NCBI GenBank assembly: GCA_008694505.1
Contig: VZDJ01000034.1
Span: 816,110-880,109 of the forward strand
Source: Cyanoderma ruficeps
Lineage: Eukaryota; Chordata; Aves; Passeriformes; Timaliidae
Length of the DNA: 64,000 nucleotides
Direction of reading: 5' to 3'
The first letter of the stretch is position 1; the number at the start of each line of letters is the position of its first letter. Positions 22,050 through 35,695 of the stretch are shown one piece after another. A model generated the notes under the pieces. It saw only the letters and a program-made list of their open reading frames with translations, did no database searches and was not told the origin of the DNA. Both the position numbers and the translations under genes were made by a program.

Positions 22050-22192
22050 CACAGAACTTCTATCCCTGGCAGTGCTCCAGGCCAGGCTGAATGGAGCTTG
22101 GTCTGGTGGAAGGTGTCCCTGCCCATGGCAGGGAGTGGGACGAGATGATTTTTAAGGGCCCTTCCAGACCAAACCATTCCATGATTCTAATA
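22050..22192 (+). mobile_element. CR1 3' fragment
   Basis: CCTGGCAGTGCTCCAGGCCA through GGTGTCCCTGCCCATGGCAG to CCATTCCATGATTC. Confidence 0.8.
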
Positions 22193-22574
22193 AATTCTGA
22201 GGCCAGTCCTTCCATCCATTTCTGCTAAAGCAAAGCCCCATTACCCAACAGTCTGAAACTCTCTGTGTCACCTCAGCCCTCTCCTCCTGCCCTGACATCC
22301 CTGTCCCACTGCTTCAGGCCACATCTTTCCAAACTCCTGGGAATAGTTTCTCATGCTGGCGTGAAGATAAAACACAGGTAATGTTTCTGGAGCCTGTCAG
22401 CTCTTGCCGGAGCTCGCTGCTTCCTTGTCGACACAGATTCTGTAGGACATCTGTGATTTTCAAGACAAACATCTCTGTCTCTGGAGACAAGGCTTAGAAG
22501 GAAGATGTGACCGTGCTGTGGATGCCCTGCAGCAGGGACGGGACTGGACTGAGGGGAGTGATGCCTTGGGAAGG

Positions 22575-23010
22575 CTGATCTGGAACAGAGACTGGACAGA
22601 GCTGGAGAATAAAGTAGATATTTATTGAAAGGCCTCTGGGATTCACCTTGGGCAGGACAGGGCCTGGCCAGGGCTACACCCAAGGTGGACTAAGAATGGT
22701 CACAAAATGACTGACTGGTCATGAGATCTTACATTTTTATAAGTTTTGGTCCATTTGCATATTGGGGTTTAATTGTCCAATTACAGCTGCAGGTTGTGAG
22801 GTCCCATCCTTCTTGTTCCTCCCTTCAGCCCACCCTTGTTTGTGCTTTTGGGCCTGAAAGTTGTCCTTGGCCTTCAGCAGGAAAAGGATTTGTTTTGTGT
22901 CCCTGCTCTGTGCAGAGCTGAGTGACACTGTGAGCTCAGAACTGCACCCTGGGCAGAGCAGAATCTGAAAATACGAAAGCTAAAACTCAAGGCACCAGGA
23001 GCACACAGCC
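22575..23010 (-). mobile_element. LTR, antisense copy in intron 5
   Basis: On the minus strand the element ends with a TTTCAATAAATATCTACTTT poly(A)-signal region (22611-22630). TATAAGTTTTGGTCCATTTG and GGAAAAGGATTTGTTTTGTG are phrases I know from a songbird LTR. No internal region is present. The ends are approximate. Confidence 0.65.
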
Positions 23011-24521
23011 CTTGGTGTCTGCCACCTGCTCTGGGAACTGACCCCACATTTACACACTGGGCTTTTCCAGGACAGGGGCCACGTACAGCCAGAGCTGTCC
23101 CACCACAACACTGGGATGTGGCAACATCCCATGATTTAGGCACAGGTTCAGTGGCCTTGCAGCTGGAGAAGCTCCTCAGCTCCAGGTTCCTCCTGGCAGG
23201 AGTGAGGTCTCTGGGATATTCTTCCAGTTCCACACACTACACCCCAGCTTGGAAGTACAGGACTTCTCCAAGGCATCTCCTGCCTCTGCTTAGGGAGATG
23301 TACAAGACAACAGCTACAGCAGGACGTGTGTGACTCATGTGCTGCTAGTACCTGGTGAACCTGCTCTTGTCTGGCTCAGCAAAAGACCCAAATGGATGAG
23401 GTGGGGCTCATCTAACGAGCTTAATGAGGCAAATGTGCTGCATGGTGGGAGAAGGCAGGTGAGATGAATGACTACAGCAACCTCAGCGCCTTTCCTACAC
23501 CTGGGGCAAGGGAGTGGAAGAGCAGGAACCTCCCCACTGCATGTCCTCAGTGACTGCTCCTCTCATCAGACACCAGGGGAGTGCACAGGAATGAAATCAC
23601 AGGAAGGCCCAGGTCAGAAGTGACCTCTGGATGTTTCTGGCAGAGTAATTTCAAAATCACATTGTTTTGCTCAGGACTGTGTCCAGATGAGACCCAGTGA
23701 ACCCATGGATGGGGCACCCCCAGGCTCTCCGAGCAGCAGCCCCCAGTTGCCTTGCTCTTGTGGGGCAGAAACTTCCCCTCACATCCCACTGGGATTTTGC
23801 TGGTTGTGTCTTGTAGACGTTTCCACCGTTCTCTCCCTTGATGCCCCTCAGCCTCCTCCTCTCCAGGCTGACCAGACTCAGCTCTCAGCTGCCCTCACCT
23901 CCCATGCTCCAGCCCCAGGCTAACCTCGTTGTCCTGCTGGACCTGCTCCAGTTTGCCCATGACTGTGATACTGGGAGGCCCAGAGAGGATGCAGGACCCC
24001 AGATGTGGCCCTGATTTTGCTGAGCAGGTGGGAACAATTCCTCTGCTGGATTTTTCGCTAACAGAGCACAGCACTCTGCAATGCCACAAAACATGGTCCT
24101 TGTCACACCCTTCACACCAGGGGAGGGCCCAGGGTGCACACAGAGGCTCCCAGGCCTGTGAATCAGGAATGGGCTGGTGCTGGTTGTCTGAGCTTGAAAC
24201 CAGTTTAGAGGAGCCAGCCAGACCTCAGAGTGACTTTTCCAGCTCCAGTCAGCAGGAACAGCTTCAGCTGGCTCCTGACACGATGCCCAGGCAGCTGACT
24301 GAGCCCTGTGACACACAGATCAGTTATGGAGAGTCCCCACTCTCAGAGCCTTGATCGCCCTCTGATGTCACCATGAGGTGTGGATTTATCCCCATGGGGT
24401 CTCCGGGGGTAGGAGTGTCCCAACAGTGCAAAAACCAAACAGACCTTCCTTCATTCCACAGCTGATGGAAACACTGCTCCTGACTGAATCCCTTAAGCCT
24501 CAGTGTCATTTGATTTCACAG

Positions 24522-24690
24522 ATTTCACAGAATATTCTGAGTTGGAAAGGATCCACAAAGATCAGAGTCCATCTCTGAAGAGAATGGTCCATATGGGCAT
24601 CAAACCCACATCCTTGGCATTACCAGCACCGGGCACTGAGGCAAACCCAACCACTGCAGTCCTTGAAAGGCACTTTCTGCATCCTCTTAT
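24522..24690 (-). mobile_element. CR1 3' fragment, antisense
   Basis: TTTCACAGAATATTCTGAGT and GGAAAGGATCCACAAAGATC are the antisense terminus of a CR1 subtype that is more diverged here. Confidence 0.6.
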
Positions 24691-25289
24691 CAGGGATGGC
24701 CTCAGATTCCTCAGATTCCTCACAGCGGAGCCCCGTGGCTTCTCCGAATTGCTGGAGAAATAAACCTCACCAAAACCACCACTGGAGTGTGAAACAAGCT
24801 TAATGAAAATCCACTAATGCACAAAGCCAACACGTCCCACGGGGTGACCCCTGTGGGGCAGAGGCACGGCAGGGATGCCAGTGACACTTCCGTGGTCACC
24901 ACCCCGAGCCCCTGCACGGCCACACAACACTGGTCACAGCCAGAGCCCTGCCCAGGCCGTGCCTGGGGTTTTGGCAGTTTATCTTAATCCAGGGCTCTGA
25001 GCAGACTTCTGTGGCTCAGGGCAGCCCTGCAGGATCAGTGTGGGGGTGCTGACAGCTCTGCTGCTGTGGCTGCTCTGCAGCACACGCTGCCTGAGCTCAG
25101 GAACTGAAAATACTTGGCAAGGAGAGGGTTCAGGAGGTCCCCCCATCCTCAGGTCTTGCCAGCAGAGCTGCATGGTCATCACTTCCCTGAAGGGATCACC
25201 CCTGAGCTCTGCCAGAGCTGGAATGACAGAAAACCATCTGTGTCCTGGGCTGATCCCACAGTGTGGGCAACAAGTTCAGAGAGGGGATT

Positions 25290-25805
25290 CTGCTCCTCTG
25301 CACAGCTCTGGAGAGACCCCCCTGCAGGGCTGTCCCCAGCTCTGGGCTCCCAGCACAGGAAGGACATGGAGGAGTTGGAGCATGTCCAGAGGAGGCCACA
25401 GAGATGCTCCAAGGGCTGGAGCCCCTCTGCTCTGCAGCCAGGCTGGGAGAGCTGGAGAAGGGAAGGCTCCAGGGAGAGCTCAGAGCCCCTCCCAGGGCCT
25501 AAAGAGGCTCCAGGAGAGCTGGAGAGGGACTGGGGACAAAGGACAGGACACAGGGAATGGCTTCCTACTGCCAGAGGGCAGGGCTGGATGGGATATTGGG
25601 AAGGGATTCTTGGTTGTGAGGGTGGGCAGGCCCTGGCACAGGGTGCCCAGAGAAGCTGTGGCTGCCCCTGGATCCCTGGCAGTGCCCAAGGCCAGGTTGG
25701 ATGGGGCTTGGAGCAGCCTGGGACAGTGGAAAGTGTCCCTGCCCATGGCAGGGGGTGACACTGGATGGTCTTTAAGGTCCCTTCCAACCTAAACCATTCT
25801 GAGAT
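25290..25805 (+). mobile_element. CR1 3' fragment, long
   Basis: About 510 bp in sense, from CAGCTCTGGAGAGACCCCCC to CCCTTCCAACCTAAACCATT, collinear with 17870-18340, 51075-51570, 56990-57490 and 58870-59265. Confidence 0.85.
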
Positions 25806-26314
25806 GTGAAGACACCTCAAGACACTGTCCTTTCAAACCAGGCTGGCTCAATGTCTCAGGGTGGACACAGCCAGGCAGGTCTCAAATCCCACTACACAGC
25901 CTATTTTCCATGAAGGCATCCTTATGGAGAAACTGGGATCTTAAGTCCTGCTTAAGGACTGTCTCCCAGGAGGGCTCAAACACCCACTGGGAAGGAAACG
26001 TGTGGTCCCAGTGGGGATTGGCAAGGGAAGCACCAAAGCCCCCAGGCTGTCTTTGACCTTCCCAAAATGAGTGTAGCAGCTTCACCCTCACAGAGGCCAA
26101 TGCTTCTTCTACCACGAGGTGGGTCTGGCCTGTGTCAGGGTGGGTCTGGTATATCCTGATGCTCTAATCTAACCAAAGGGTGACAGCCAAGGAAATGCAT
26201 CCTGTCCTCTTGTGGCTGGGCTTGGTGCCAGCGCCATGGTGTGGGGTCAGGAGCAGCAGGACATCCACAGCCCAGGCTGTGCTGCTCTGGCCTCTCCCAG
26301 CTTCATCATCCATG

Positions 26315-26380
26315 GCTGGGTGAAGCAGCTGGACTAGGTGATCACTGTAGGTCTTTCCAACTGAAATATTCTACATTCCA
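26315..26380 (+). mobile_element. CR1 3'-end remnant
   Basis: GGACTAGGTGATCACTGTAG followed by TCTTTCCAACTGAAATATTC. Confidence 0.55.
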
Positions 26381-26765
26381 TTCCTGTGCCGAGGAAAGGG
26401 ATGGCCCAAGAGGCCCAGGTGCCTCCACATGGAGCAGAGAAGAGCTGTGAAGGCTGACAGGACTGAGCCCTCCTCTCCCACTGCCCCCTTCAGTTCCCTA
26501 GAGCACCAAATCCCAGGAATGCTGCTGGGATGGGACTCCCAGAGCTGCTGGTCCAACACCACACCAGGGAAGAGAAGCTGTATTAGGTGAATCCTTAAAC
26601 CTCCAAGGATGGGGCTTCCCTCAGCAGCCCGTCTGTACCAGCACTTTACTCTTTCTGATTAGCTCCAGATGAAATCTCAATTTTTGGTCATAAAGCACAT
26701 TCCTTCTCTGCTACATCCCTGTAAACGAGCCCCACCAAGTCCTGCCTCCCAGGCACTGTAGCTGA

Positions 26766-26946
26766 ATCACAGAATCACAGAATCACAGAATGTGCAGGTT
26801 GGAAGAGACCTTCAAGATCATCGAGCCCAACCCAGCCCTAAGACCTCAACTAGGTCACGGTGTCAAGTGCCACATCCAGTCTTTTTTTAAACACATCCAG
26901 GGATGGTGAATCCACCACCTCCCTGAGGCACATCCAGCATTTAAAA
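26766..26946 (-). mobile_element. CR1 3' fragment, antisense
   Basis: Three tandem AATCACAG tail octamers precede GGTTGGAAGAGACCTTCAAG, then AACACATCCAGGGATGGTGA. Confidence 0.8.
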
Positions 26947-27984
26947 CATGTCTTCTAAAGGGAAAAAAAAAAAAGGAGAGGAGATCACAAGTGATGGTCT
27001 GGGCCCTGATTATGGAGCTGAAGCCACTTTTATGAAAGAGCTTATTTATTTTTTTTTTAAGAGCTTTTGCTAAAGATCCCAACCAGGCACATCTCTCTTT
27101 TCAGCTTTATATCTTTGACTGAAAGCATGTCCAGGTTTCCCTGGGACAGAGCTGCTCCCTGAGGATGCTGTGCCATGAGGATAACACCTCCCTGGGCACG
27201 GAACCAGGGAGCTCCATGGCTCCAGAGCAGCACCTCAAGGCTACTTCAGCAGTCTGTGCCAAGGGAAACCAAACCCCAGGTGGCACAGATCCATCACACA
27301 AAGGCAGCTTAACCAGCACTGATCCTCCACAAGAGGCTTTGGGGTCTGTAAGTAAGGATTTGCCTGATCTCCTGTAGGGATAAGGCAGGGGAGTTGGTTG
27401 CACCGTGAAGCCTCAGGCTTGGCATAGCCAGAATTTGACTTTCGTACAAATAGTTGCTTCTTTGGGACTTGCTGGAAGCGATGAAAAATATTAAGGGAAA
27501 GAAGAGAATGGAAGAAAACGAGAAGGAACAAAAGATGAGTTTTCCAGAAGAAACAATCTCTTTTTTAATCACGGGAAAACCTGCAGAAGGTCACACCAAA
27601 CCCAGGGCAGTGCAACAAGACAGCAATTTAGCAGAGAACTGGGAAAAGCTCCGTAACACCCAGGTCTGAACATCTGCACAAACCCAGGCAGAGTTAAAAA
27701 TAGCTGAAACACTTGTGGCTGACCCACTGAGTATGCTACAGACACACCCCCTGCCTCCTTTGAGGCCTTCAGATGATGCTGAGCCCGCCGTGCCTCTGGG
27801 GAGGTTTCCCTCAAGCTCTCTTTGAAAATGCACCTTTTATTTTCAGGTTAAAAATTACGGACTCCAATTTCCAACTGCAGGAACTTTTCTGGGTTTTGTA
27901 GCTAAAATGAAGGAGGAGTCTAGAAAAAGAATATTGTCATCATGGAAGAGCTGAAAGATAATGAAAGTATTTCCTTTTTGTCCA

Positions 27985-28052
27985 TGGAGAGTTGGAACTG
28001 GAGGGTCCTTAAAGTCCCTTGCAACCCAAACCAGCCAGTGATTCTGTGACTC
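27985..28052 (+). mobile_element. CR1 3'-end remnant
   Basis: GAGGGTCCTTAAAGTCCCTT then CAACCCAAACCAGCCAGTGA. Confidence 0.55.
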
Positions 28053-28809
28053 CTTTCTGTTATCCAAGTAGTTTCCTGAGTACTTCACACAGTTATCAGC
28101 CTGATGACTCCCTCCTCTAACTTTTCCAACTTTTTGTTAATCTCCTTTCCAAACATAAACCTCAAAACTGAGTTGAGAACCCAGGATCCATCTCTCAGCT
28201 CCCGAGCCAGCATCCACCTCCTTGCTGAGGTTTGATATTCCTCTGAGTGTGTCCAAGGTGACATTTCCCTGCCTCAGCTCAGCACTGCACAGCTGCTCTT
28301 CCCTCCCCACTGGGCACTTCCACTGGGTATTTTTGGCTGTGCCCCCCAGCTCAGGGAAGGGAGGAGGTTGTTCCTGCATTTTCTATCATCCCAGTTCTGC
28401 TGGGAGCAGGATGAGATATCCTCGATGCATCCAAAATTTGTGTAATTGGTAAAACTCCCTCTAAAGCTCAGGGAAATTCATTAGGAGAAAGCTGACAAAA
28501 AGCAGCAGGGGGGCAAGACACAATGAAGAACTGTTTTGGGGCAATGAGAAAGAAATAGGCCCATTTTCTTCCTTGCTTCTATGTCCCTGAGTTGATTTGA
28601 GGGTTCTTAAGCAGCTCATGTGTTTGTCTCTCCAACCCATCCCCACAACACCACAACTCTGAACAGCTCCAGGAGCCCCAGGACGTCTCCTAGGACATCT
28701 TCCTCTTTTATTCAACAAGAGCTTCCATCTGGGAGCTGTTCCTTTCTCCCAGCCCTGCTTTTTCAACATCCTGAGGTCACCTCCTTCTTATCCCACCTCT
28801 ATCTGCCTC

Positions 28810-28945
28810 ATCCCTGGAAGTGTCCAAAGCCAGGTTGGATGGGGCTTGGAGCAACCTGGGATAGTGGCAGATGTCCCTGCCCATGGGAGAGGTGGAATAA
28901 AACCATCTTTAAGGTCCCTTTCAACCCAGCCTAGTCTGGGATTCA
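28810..28945 (+). mobile_element. CR1 3' fragment
   Basis: CATCCCTGGAAGTGTCCAAA through TGGGGCTTGGAGCAACCTGG to AAGGTCCCTTTCAACCCAGC. Confidence 0.8.
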
Positions 28946-31900
28946 TTCATTTTATGATTCAGTATATCCTGGTTCATCCCATCCCACAGGACCCATCAGG
29001 GCATCCTTGTCTAACAGAGGCCAATTTTCTGGGTCAGGCCCTGACTCCTGGGCCACCACCACTGCCAGTGGATTTTTAGGTCTGGCTCCCAGTGAACCAA
29101 GCCCACATCCAGCTACACCCTGGACAAATGTCCATGGCACTGCAGGGTCACTTTGTAGCCTCGGTGCTGCTGTGACCTGTGGAAGGTGACACTGTGCAGG
29201 CTGGGAAGCTGCACTGCTGCTGTAGAGGGAATAAAATGGGCAAAGACACGGCCATTAGCCAGGGCAGCACTGCAGGGAGCAGCCCAGGGGCTCAGACTCC
29301 TCTGGCAGCATTTTCTGGGAGAGTCTGGTGGGACTGTGTGACTCCAGCCTGCAGGGGGGACACCAAGATCTTTTCACAGCTTCTTTTTCATCATCTTTAG
29401 ACCCCCACTCTGCAGCCAGCCCCTCCTCACCTGCCAGTCCCAAGGCTCAGCCCCTACTCCTTTGCTAGAGGGGCAGCATTGTCGAGATCCTGGTAAAATC
29501 AAAGCCTCCCGTTCCTCTGCTGGCTTAGCTGGGAGAGTCAGGTTACAGGCAGCAAACCCCCTATCTCTGATCACTTTAATTCCACTAACCCATGTCATGT
29601 CAGACAGAGTCAACATTTGCTCTGGAAAACACTCACGACGCAGAGAGAGCAAAGCCAGCCTGGCCCGTGGCCTCTCCCCGGCAACACTTTGAAATCACCC
29701 AGGGGAAAAAGCGAGGTGAACAGCTGGGAGCTTTCCAGCATCTCCTCGGAGCTCTCCTGACAGATCTCGGTCCCTGGAGTGTCAGGTTACCGGACGGCTG
29801 GGAGAGGGGGGGAAACTGCTTTTATTATAGGAGGGTCAGCAGGGAATTCTGGCATTTTCAATTACCCCGAGCAGCAGCGGCTGTGATCGGGGTCAGGATT
29901 AACTGCCTGACCCGCGGCTGAAGACAGAGTGGCAGGGAAATGCACCATGATGCTGCGAGGCACCAGCCAGTCCAGAGGCCACGGGACAGGGCAGGGAATG
30001 GGGAGATGTGGGGGAGAAAGTTCTGTCAGAGCAGAATTTCTGTCGGAGCATCCGGCAGGGGATCCCAGTGACTGTCCTGCCCCTGTGGCCAAGGGGGAGA
30101 TTTGGAAAATCTTGGGGGAAGGGGGAAAGCTTCTGTCTTCACCCAGGGACTCAGCGTGACTGGGTGAGCTCCAACAGATGGGGAACAGGATTCCCTGTGG
30201 GTGCAGAGCAGGGCATTCCCCGGGACAGCGTTCCCACAGCCCGTGCAGGGAGGCTGGAGGTGATGCTGTGCAGCAGCCAGGACAGTGCTGTGATCAGTCA
30301 TGGAGCAAGGGCTGTCCTGACCTTCAATCCACAGGGCTTGGAGACCTCTGGGCTGGGATCCAGGCTCCAGCAGTCTGCAAAGCTGTGTTTGGAGTGGCAG
30401 GAGCACACGGGGTCTCTGTGCAAGGCTGCAGGCAGAGCCAGGTGGAGCAGACACGGGGAGGGGAGTGACCTCTGTTTGTCCAGCATGGGCAGAGGGGACA
30501 GCCAGGACAACTGACCCCCACATTCCCAGAGACCTGGATGTCTCACACGACTGTCTCATCCACAGGACACCTAATCCAAACCATCCCTCCCTCCCTGCCC
30601 CATGGGACCCCAGCAGGTGACTGTCCCTGTACAATGGTCCAACTGTCCCCACTCCAGGTCCCACAGCTGACCCCAAGGCCCCAGATTTTGTGTTCCTGTT
30701 CAGCTCACAGTCCAAACACATCCAGGTATCGAACTGAAAATCAGTTTCTCTGGTTAAAACCTCCCTCATACTTTGCTTTTCTGGGTAAAACTCTCTCCTG
30801 CCATTTAAGCATCACAGACTTTCACACCACGGGCCCTCCTGGAGAATGTGTTTGAATTCAGATGCCTCCCTCCAACACAAGCACTGAATGCACCACAGTG
30901 AGGATGAGGAAGGGAAGAAGGGAGGATTCTCCTGACCTGCCCTCCACGGGGATCCTGGTGACCCTGCTTTGCATGGGAGGTGAGGCTGGAAACCTCCAGA
31001 AGCTGCTCCACCAGCCCTTGTGTGTGTGTGACTCTCCTGCTAGAAGGGTTCACTATTCCTTGGACTGTCACAACATTTGTCCCCCCAGCTCCTTTCCCAG
31101 TTCTGCCCCTGTGGTGACATGTTTAGGAGCCACACACTTTTGGAACCAATCCTCTCCAGCAGAAGCTGAGGAAAGCAAGGGATGGCAGCACTGGGGTTCT
31201 TTAATAAGAGACATTTTCCCTTATAGGAGTAAAAATTCTCAGGTCTGGGATATTCCTGGACTTGCTGCAGCTCTGGAAAATTGGTGTTTCACAGTGTGTG
31301 AGGTTTTTGTTGCTGAGGTTCTTGGCAAGGTGGCCCACATCGCTGTGTCAAGTGGCTGGAAAACTTCCCAGTGGGCCCAGCCTGCAGCTCCTTGAGTCTG
31401 TATCTACAAATGCTGGAAAAATCTTAAAAACATGGCAAAGCAGCCCAAAGCTGGTCCTGGCTGCGGCCCCACTTGAATCAAGGCAGGCTTTGGTGTAGAT
31501 TACAGCCTTTAAAGCAGTTGCTAATGCCACAAGCCCAGCGACTTGGCCCGGGCAGCCGAGGCTTTGGCTGTGTTTGAGCTCTTTGTTCAGTGGGGTTTGC
31601 AGTCCCATTTGCATGTGCCACCCAGCCTGAAGGGCTTTGTTCCCACACGGAGGAGCTGCTCCAGAGGATCCCGGCACCCCCACACGGCTGCCAGAGCAGC
31701 ACTGGGGTCACAGGGTGCCGAGGGTGTCCCCTCCTCCTCCTGCACCCCTCTGCACGTGGAGGGCTCATCTGCTCCAGGTCACGGCATGTCCCAGCAAAAG
31801 GCTCTTGGGAGCAGGAACACGGTGGGAGCCAGACCCTCCCACGCCTCCAACCTGCCCCCCGGATTTTACACAATACTTTCCCCTGAAGTGCCAATTAACT

Positions 31901-32004
31901 GCAATGACAGCTGTCCTTAAGAACAACCTGACTTCAGAATTTCAAACGTGGAAAGCTCAGAGCTGTAGTCCTTGAAGGAATGATGTCTGCTGCAGAGCAT
32001 CCAT

Positions 32005-32393
32005 GGAATCACTGCATGGTTTCACCCCCTGCCATGGGCAGGGACACCTTCCACTGTCCCAGGCTGCTCCCAACCCTGTCCAGCCTGGCCTTGGACACTG
32101 CCAGGGATCCAGGGGCAGCCACAGCTTCTCTGGGCACCCTGTGCCAGGACCTGCCCACCCTCACAGGGAGGAATTTCTTCCCAATATCCCACCCAGCCCT
32201 GCCCTCTGGCAGTGGGAAGCCATTCCCTGTGTCCTGTCCCTCCATCTCTTGTCCCCAGTCCCTCTCCAGCTCTCCTGGAGCCCCTTTAGGCCCTGGCAGG
32301 GGCTCTGAGCTCTCCCTGGAGCCTTCTCCTCTCCAGGTGAACACCCCCAGCTCTCCCTGCCTGGCTCTGGAGGGACTCCAGCCCTTGGAGCAT
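32005..32393 (-). mobile_element. CR1 3' fragment, antisense, long
   Basis: It runs from CCCCTGCCATGGGCAGGGAC through AGCTTCTCTGGGCACCCTGT to CTGGAGGGACTCCAGCCCTT, the reverse of the long CR1 type at 25290-25805. Confidence 0.85.
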
Positions 32394-34114
32394 CACTAAG
32401 TCTTGCTAATTTGTGACTGAACTTCTTCCTTTTCTCTCTTACATGGCAAACTCCACCAGGTTCCAGGTGTAGGGGGAAATTTTGGAAATACCATTTTTTT
32501 TCTCCTGGGAAGAGCATTCCCTGCCCAGCCCCAGCGATGCAGCTGCTTCCAGGGCAGGGATGGGCAGGGAGCAGCTGTGGAGGGCACCTGAGCACCTGAG
32601 GGACACACAGACACTCATCCCTTCCCACAGGGACCCCAGGGACCCCCAGGGACCCCAAGAAGGACTGAAGAGCACCGGGCCAGGAGGCTGCAGTGACCTC
32701 TTTGCTACAACTGCCAGCCTCCCCACCCACCCCAGGGCACTGCCCCGGGGCTGTGTTTGCCAAGGGCAGCAGGAGAGATAAATCAGCCATCTGGAGCACA
32801 GGAGGAAAAGGTGAGCCCTGGAGCCTTCCCATCAGCTCCCAGCACAGCCCAGAGCAGGGATGGTGACACACTGGGCGAGCCTCTGGTTCAGCAGAAGGGA
32901 CTTTCCGCTCCATCCATCATGGACAGACTGTTGTTTTCTGACCAAAGTCAGCTCCAGATACACTGGAACAGATTCCTGAAGCCCCAGGAAGGTGTGGGGA
33001 AAACGATCCTCAAACTCACGGTGTAATTTATGCAACAGGAAGGCTGGGAGTCAGCAGGAGGAGGGTGGCGGGCAGGGAAGGGCATCTGCTCAGGAAGCTC
33101 CAGCAGTGCAGCCCGTGCCCTGCTCTGCCAACACCCCCAACTGCCCACCACAGGAGTGGGAAGAGGCTCCTGAAGAGCCAGCAGCTGGCAAAGCTCCTTC
33201 CATCTGCTGCAGTGGCAGAGGAGAAGGGATTTGGGCATGGCAGGATCCCTCGTGGGCACTCGCTGCCGGCTGCTCCAGGCTGGGGGGATGCAGTGAAGGC
33301 AACAGGTTGGGAAAAGGCAGGGGAGGAGGGCAGCAAATGCCAAGTCACATCATGTTTTGGTGGCAGTCAGGGTGAGGATGGGAGCTGTGGGTGAATGGAA
33401 GAGGAGAGGAGAGGGAGAGAAGACAGATGACAGAAGCAGGATGGTGACACAGGTCCATGGAAGGCAAGGTCGGGGTGTTCACTGGGGTAAGAGAAGCAGC
33501 CACGGGGGTGTCAGGGTTTCAGGAGATCTGGAGCCTGGGACAGGCCGAATTGTTACAGAAACACATCCAGTGAAGTCCCCAAAACCTGGGATTTAAGTGA
33601 CCTCAGGACAGCAGCCCAGCAGATGCTCCAGCCTGCTCTGTCACACAGGGAAACAGGCTCTGTCCTGGCTCCTCCATGTGTCAGATGCCTCCAAAGCTCA
33701 GGAAAATTCTGCTTTTCCCCCTTTTGTGTCAGCTTTCTGCACAAGAACTACCCTACCAGGTCTTGAAACATCAAGAAGTGTGAGACTTCTTCTCATGGAC
33801 CTCAGTCACCTCAGTTCAGCTGAGGCTTCCCCACTTGGGTCATTGTGGTCTCCCATTTATGCAGTTCCTGGACAGACCTCAACAAAACCACTTCCAGCTT
33901 TCAGTTTTCCAAATCAAACATCTTACTGGTGTCCTGACAGACAGAGCCTCCTGTATTTCCTTAGAAAACCAGTGATTTCATTGGGAAAAACAGCAGTGAG
34001 GTACACAGGCTCATGTACAAGAACCTGCTGGGCTGCCTGTCTCTTGATGGCTCAAGACAAGTTCTCTTCCTGAAAGGTGTTTTAGCTAAAGCCAGGACTG
34101 AGCTGGAGGAAAAA

Positions 34115-34262
34115 TCCCGTGCCTAGAAGTGTCCTGTGCCAGGCTGGACAGGGCTTGGAGCAACCTGGTCTGATGGAAGGTGTCCCTGCCCATGGCAGGG
34201 GGTAGAATGAGCTGAGCTCTAAGGTCCCTCCAGCACCAACCAGATTCTGGGATTCTGGGATT
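34115..34262 (+). mobile_element. CR1 3' fragment
   Basis: GCCAGGCTGGACAGGGCTTG through TGTCCCTGCCCATGGCAGGG to AAGGTCCCTCCAGCACC and a GATTCTGG tail. Confidence 0.8.
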
Positions 34263-34614
34263 TGAACTGGTATTCAGGCTGATCCAAAACATCTCTGGGC
34301 TAGAACCTTTGAAACTTAGTCAAATGAAGAGCAATGGGCATAAATCATAGTTTGGGAGGGTCAGGTTGGACATGGGAAGAAGTTCCCTCCCCAGGAGGGT
34401 GGTGCAGATCTGGGACAAGTCAGTGGGACCATGGGGTGAGCTCTGCCTTTGGAGATAACCCCAACTGCCTACCCAAAGCCATGACTTCCCTCATGTGCTG
34501 CTGGCAGGAGCCCTGCCCTGAGTGGGAAGTTGGATGAGGAATCTGAGATACTCAAATGTTACGACTTCCTGCCTTTTATTCTGGAACAAACAGGAAAGTG
34601 GAGTGTCAAAATCT

Positions 34615-34748
34615 TGTTGAAGTTCAAGGCCAGCTTGGCTGGGGCTTGGAGCAACATCTGCCAGTCGAAGGTGTCGCTGCCCATGGCAGGGGGAGGGACT
34701 GGATAATCTTTAAAGTCCCTTCCAACCCAAACCATGCTGGGACTCTTT
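34615..34748 (+). mobile_element. CR1 3' fragment
   Basis: CAAGGCCAGCTTGGCTGGGG to CTTTAAAGTCCCTTCCAACC. A related short piece with CAGGTTGGACATGGGAAGAA lies at 34340-34415. Confidence 0.75.
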
Positions 34749-35584
34749 TATAAACAAATACTCGGAGCTTTGAAGCTCTGGAAAGCTCATTCCAGCCCTT
34801 TGAGGTAATTTCTGCACTTTCCCAGGTTCTGGTTTCACAGACAATAACTCTTGGCTGCAGCAGGACTCAGCTGAGCAGCACAGGAGAGAACAGGAGGAGA
34901 CACCACTCCTGCCTGTGTCCGGAGCAGCACAGGCTCTGCTGTGCCTCCCTCACAAGAAGGGAGCAATCCTCTGATGCACAGTGAAAGTGAGAAGATAAAA
35001 GCAAGACTCCCTGTGCCCCAGGCAGTACAACTCTCCCGTCCCTGTCTAGCTGGCAGCATCACTAATGTGACAAGCAAACAGCAGGCTGGGGTGGCTGGTG
35101 AGAAGGTCTGGTCCTACCCACCTCATCCCTTCACCTCACCTGCTCCCTGACCTCTCTGTGCCCCCTGCTGCCTTTGCCAGCAGAGCTCTGGGGCCGTGGC
35201 TGCAAGGGAATGGTTTGGATTGAAGGTGAGGGGGGAAAAAAAAATCCTCCTTTCTGGTTCTGTGCACATCCCGGGATGTGTCCTGCCTGTGCCCCATCAC
35301 TCAGGGATGAATTCCTCAAGGCTTGTAACAGGATCAGGCTGGGCTCAGTCCAGTGCTGGGAGTCCCCCAGCAGAGGAGGGCCATGGCCCAGGGACTTGCT
35401 TTGGGCTGTGGTCACCTGTCCTTGAGCTCACTGGCTGCTCCAAGTCCTGTGGGGACAGCCCTCCCCAAAGACCCTGCGTGCCTGGGACACGGCCTGGGCT
35501 GTGACAGCCACTGAAATTCAAACCCTACTGATGGCTGCCATGCACCTGGGACAGAGGAGTGAGCTGCACATCTTCCTGGCCAGG

Positions 35585-35695
35585 AGACCCAGAGAGTCGT
35601 GGAAGATTGGAAAAGACCTCCAAGATCATCAAGCTCAGCCTTTGACTGAATGCCACCCTGTGCACTAACCCCTATCACCATGTCGTGACACGCTG
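35585..35695 (-). mobile_element. CR1 3' remnant, antisense
   Basis: GATTGGAAAAGACCTCCAAG then CATCAAGCTCAGCCTTTGAC. Confidence 0.5.
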
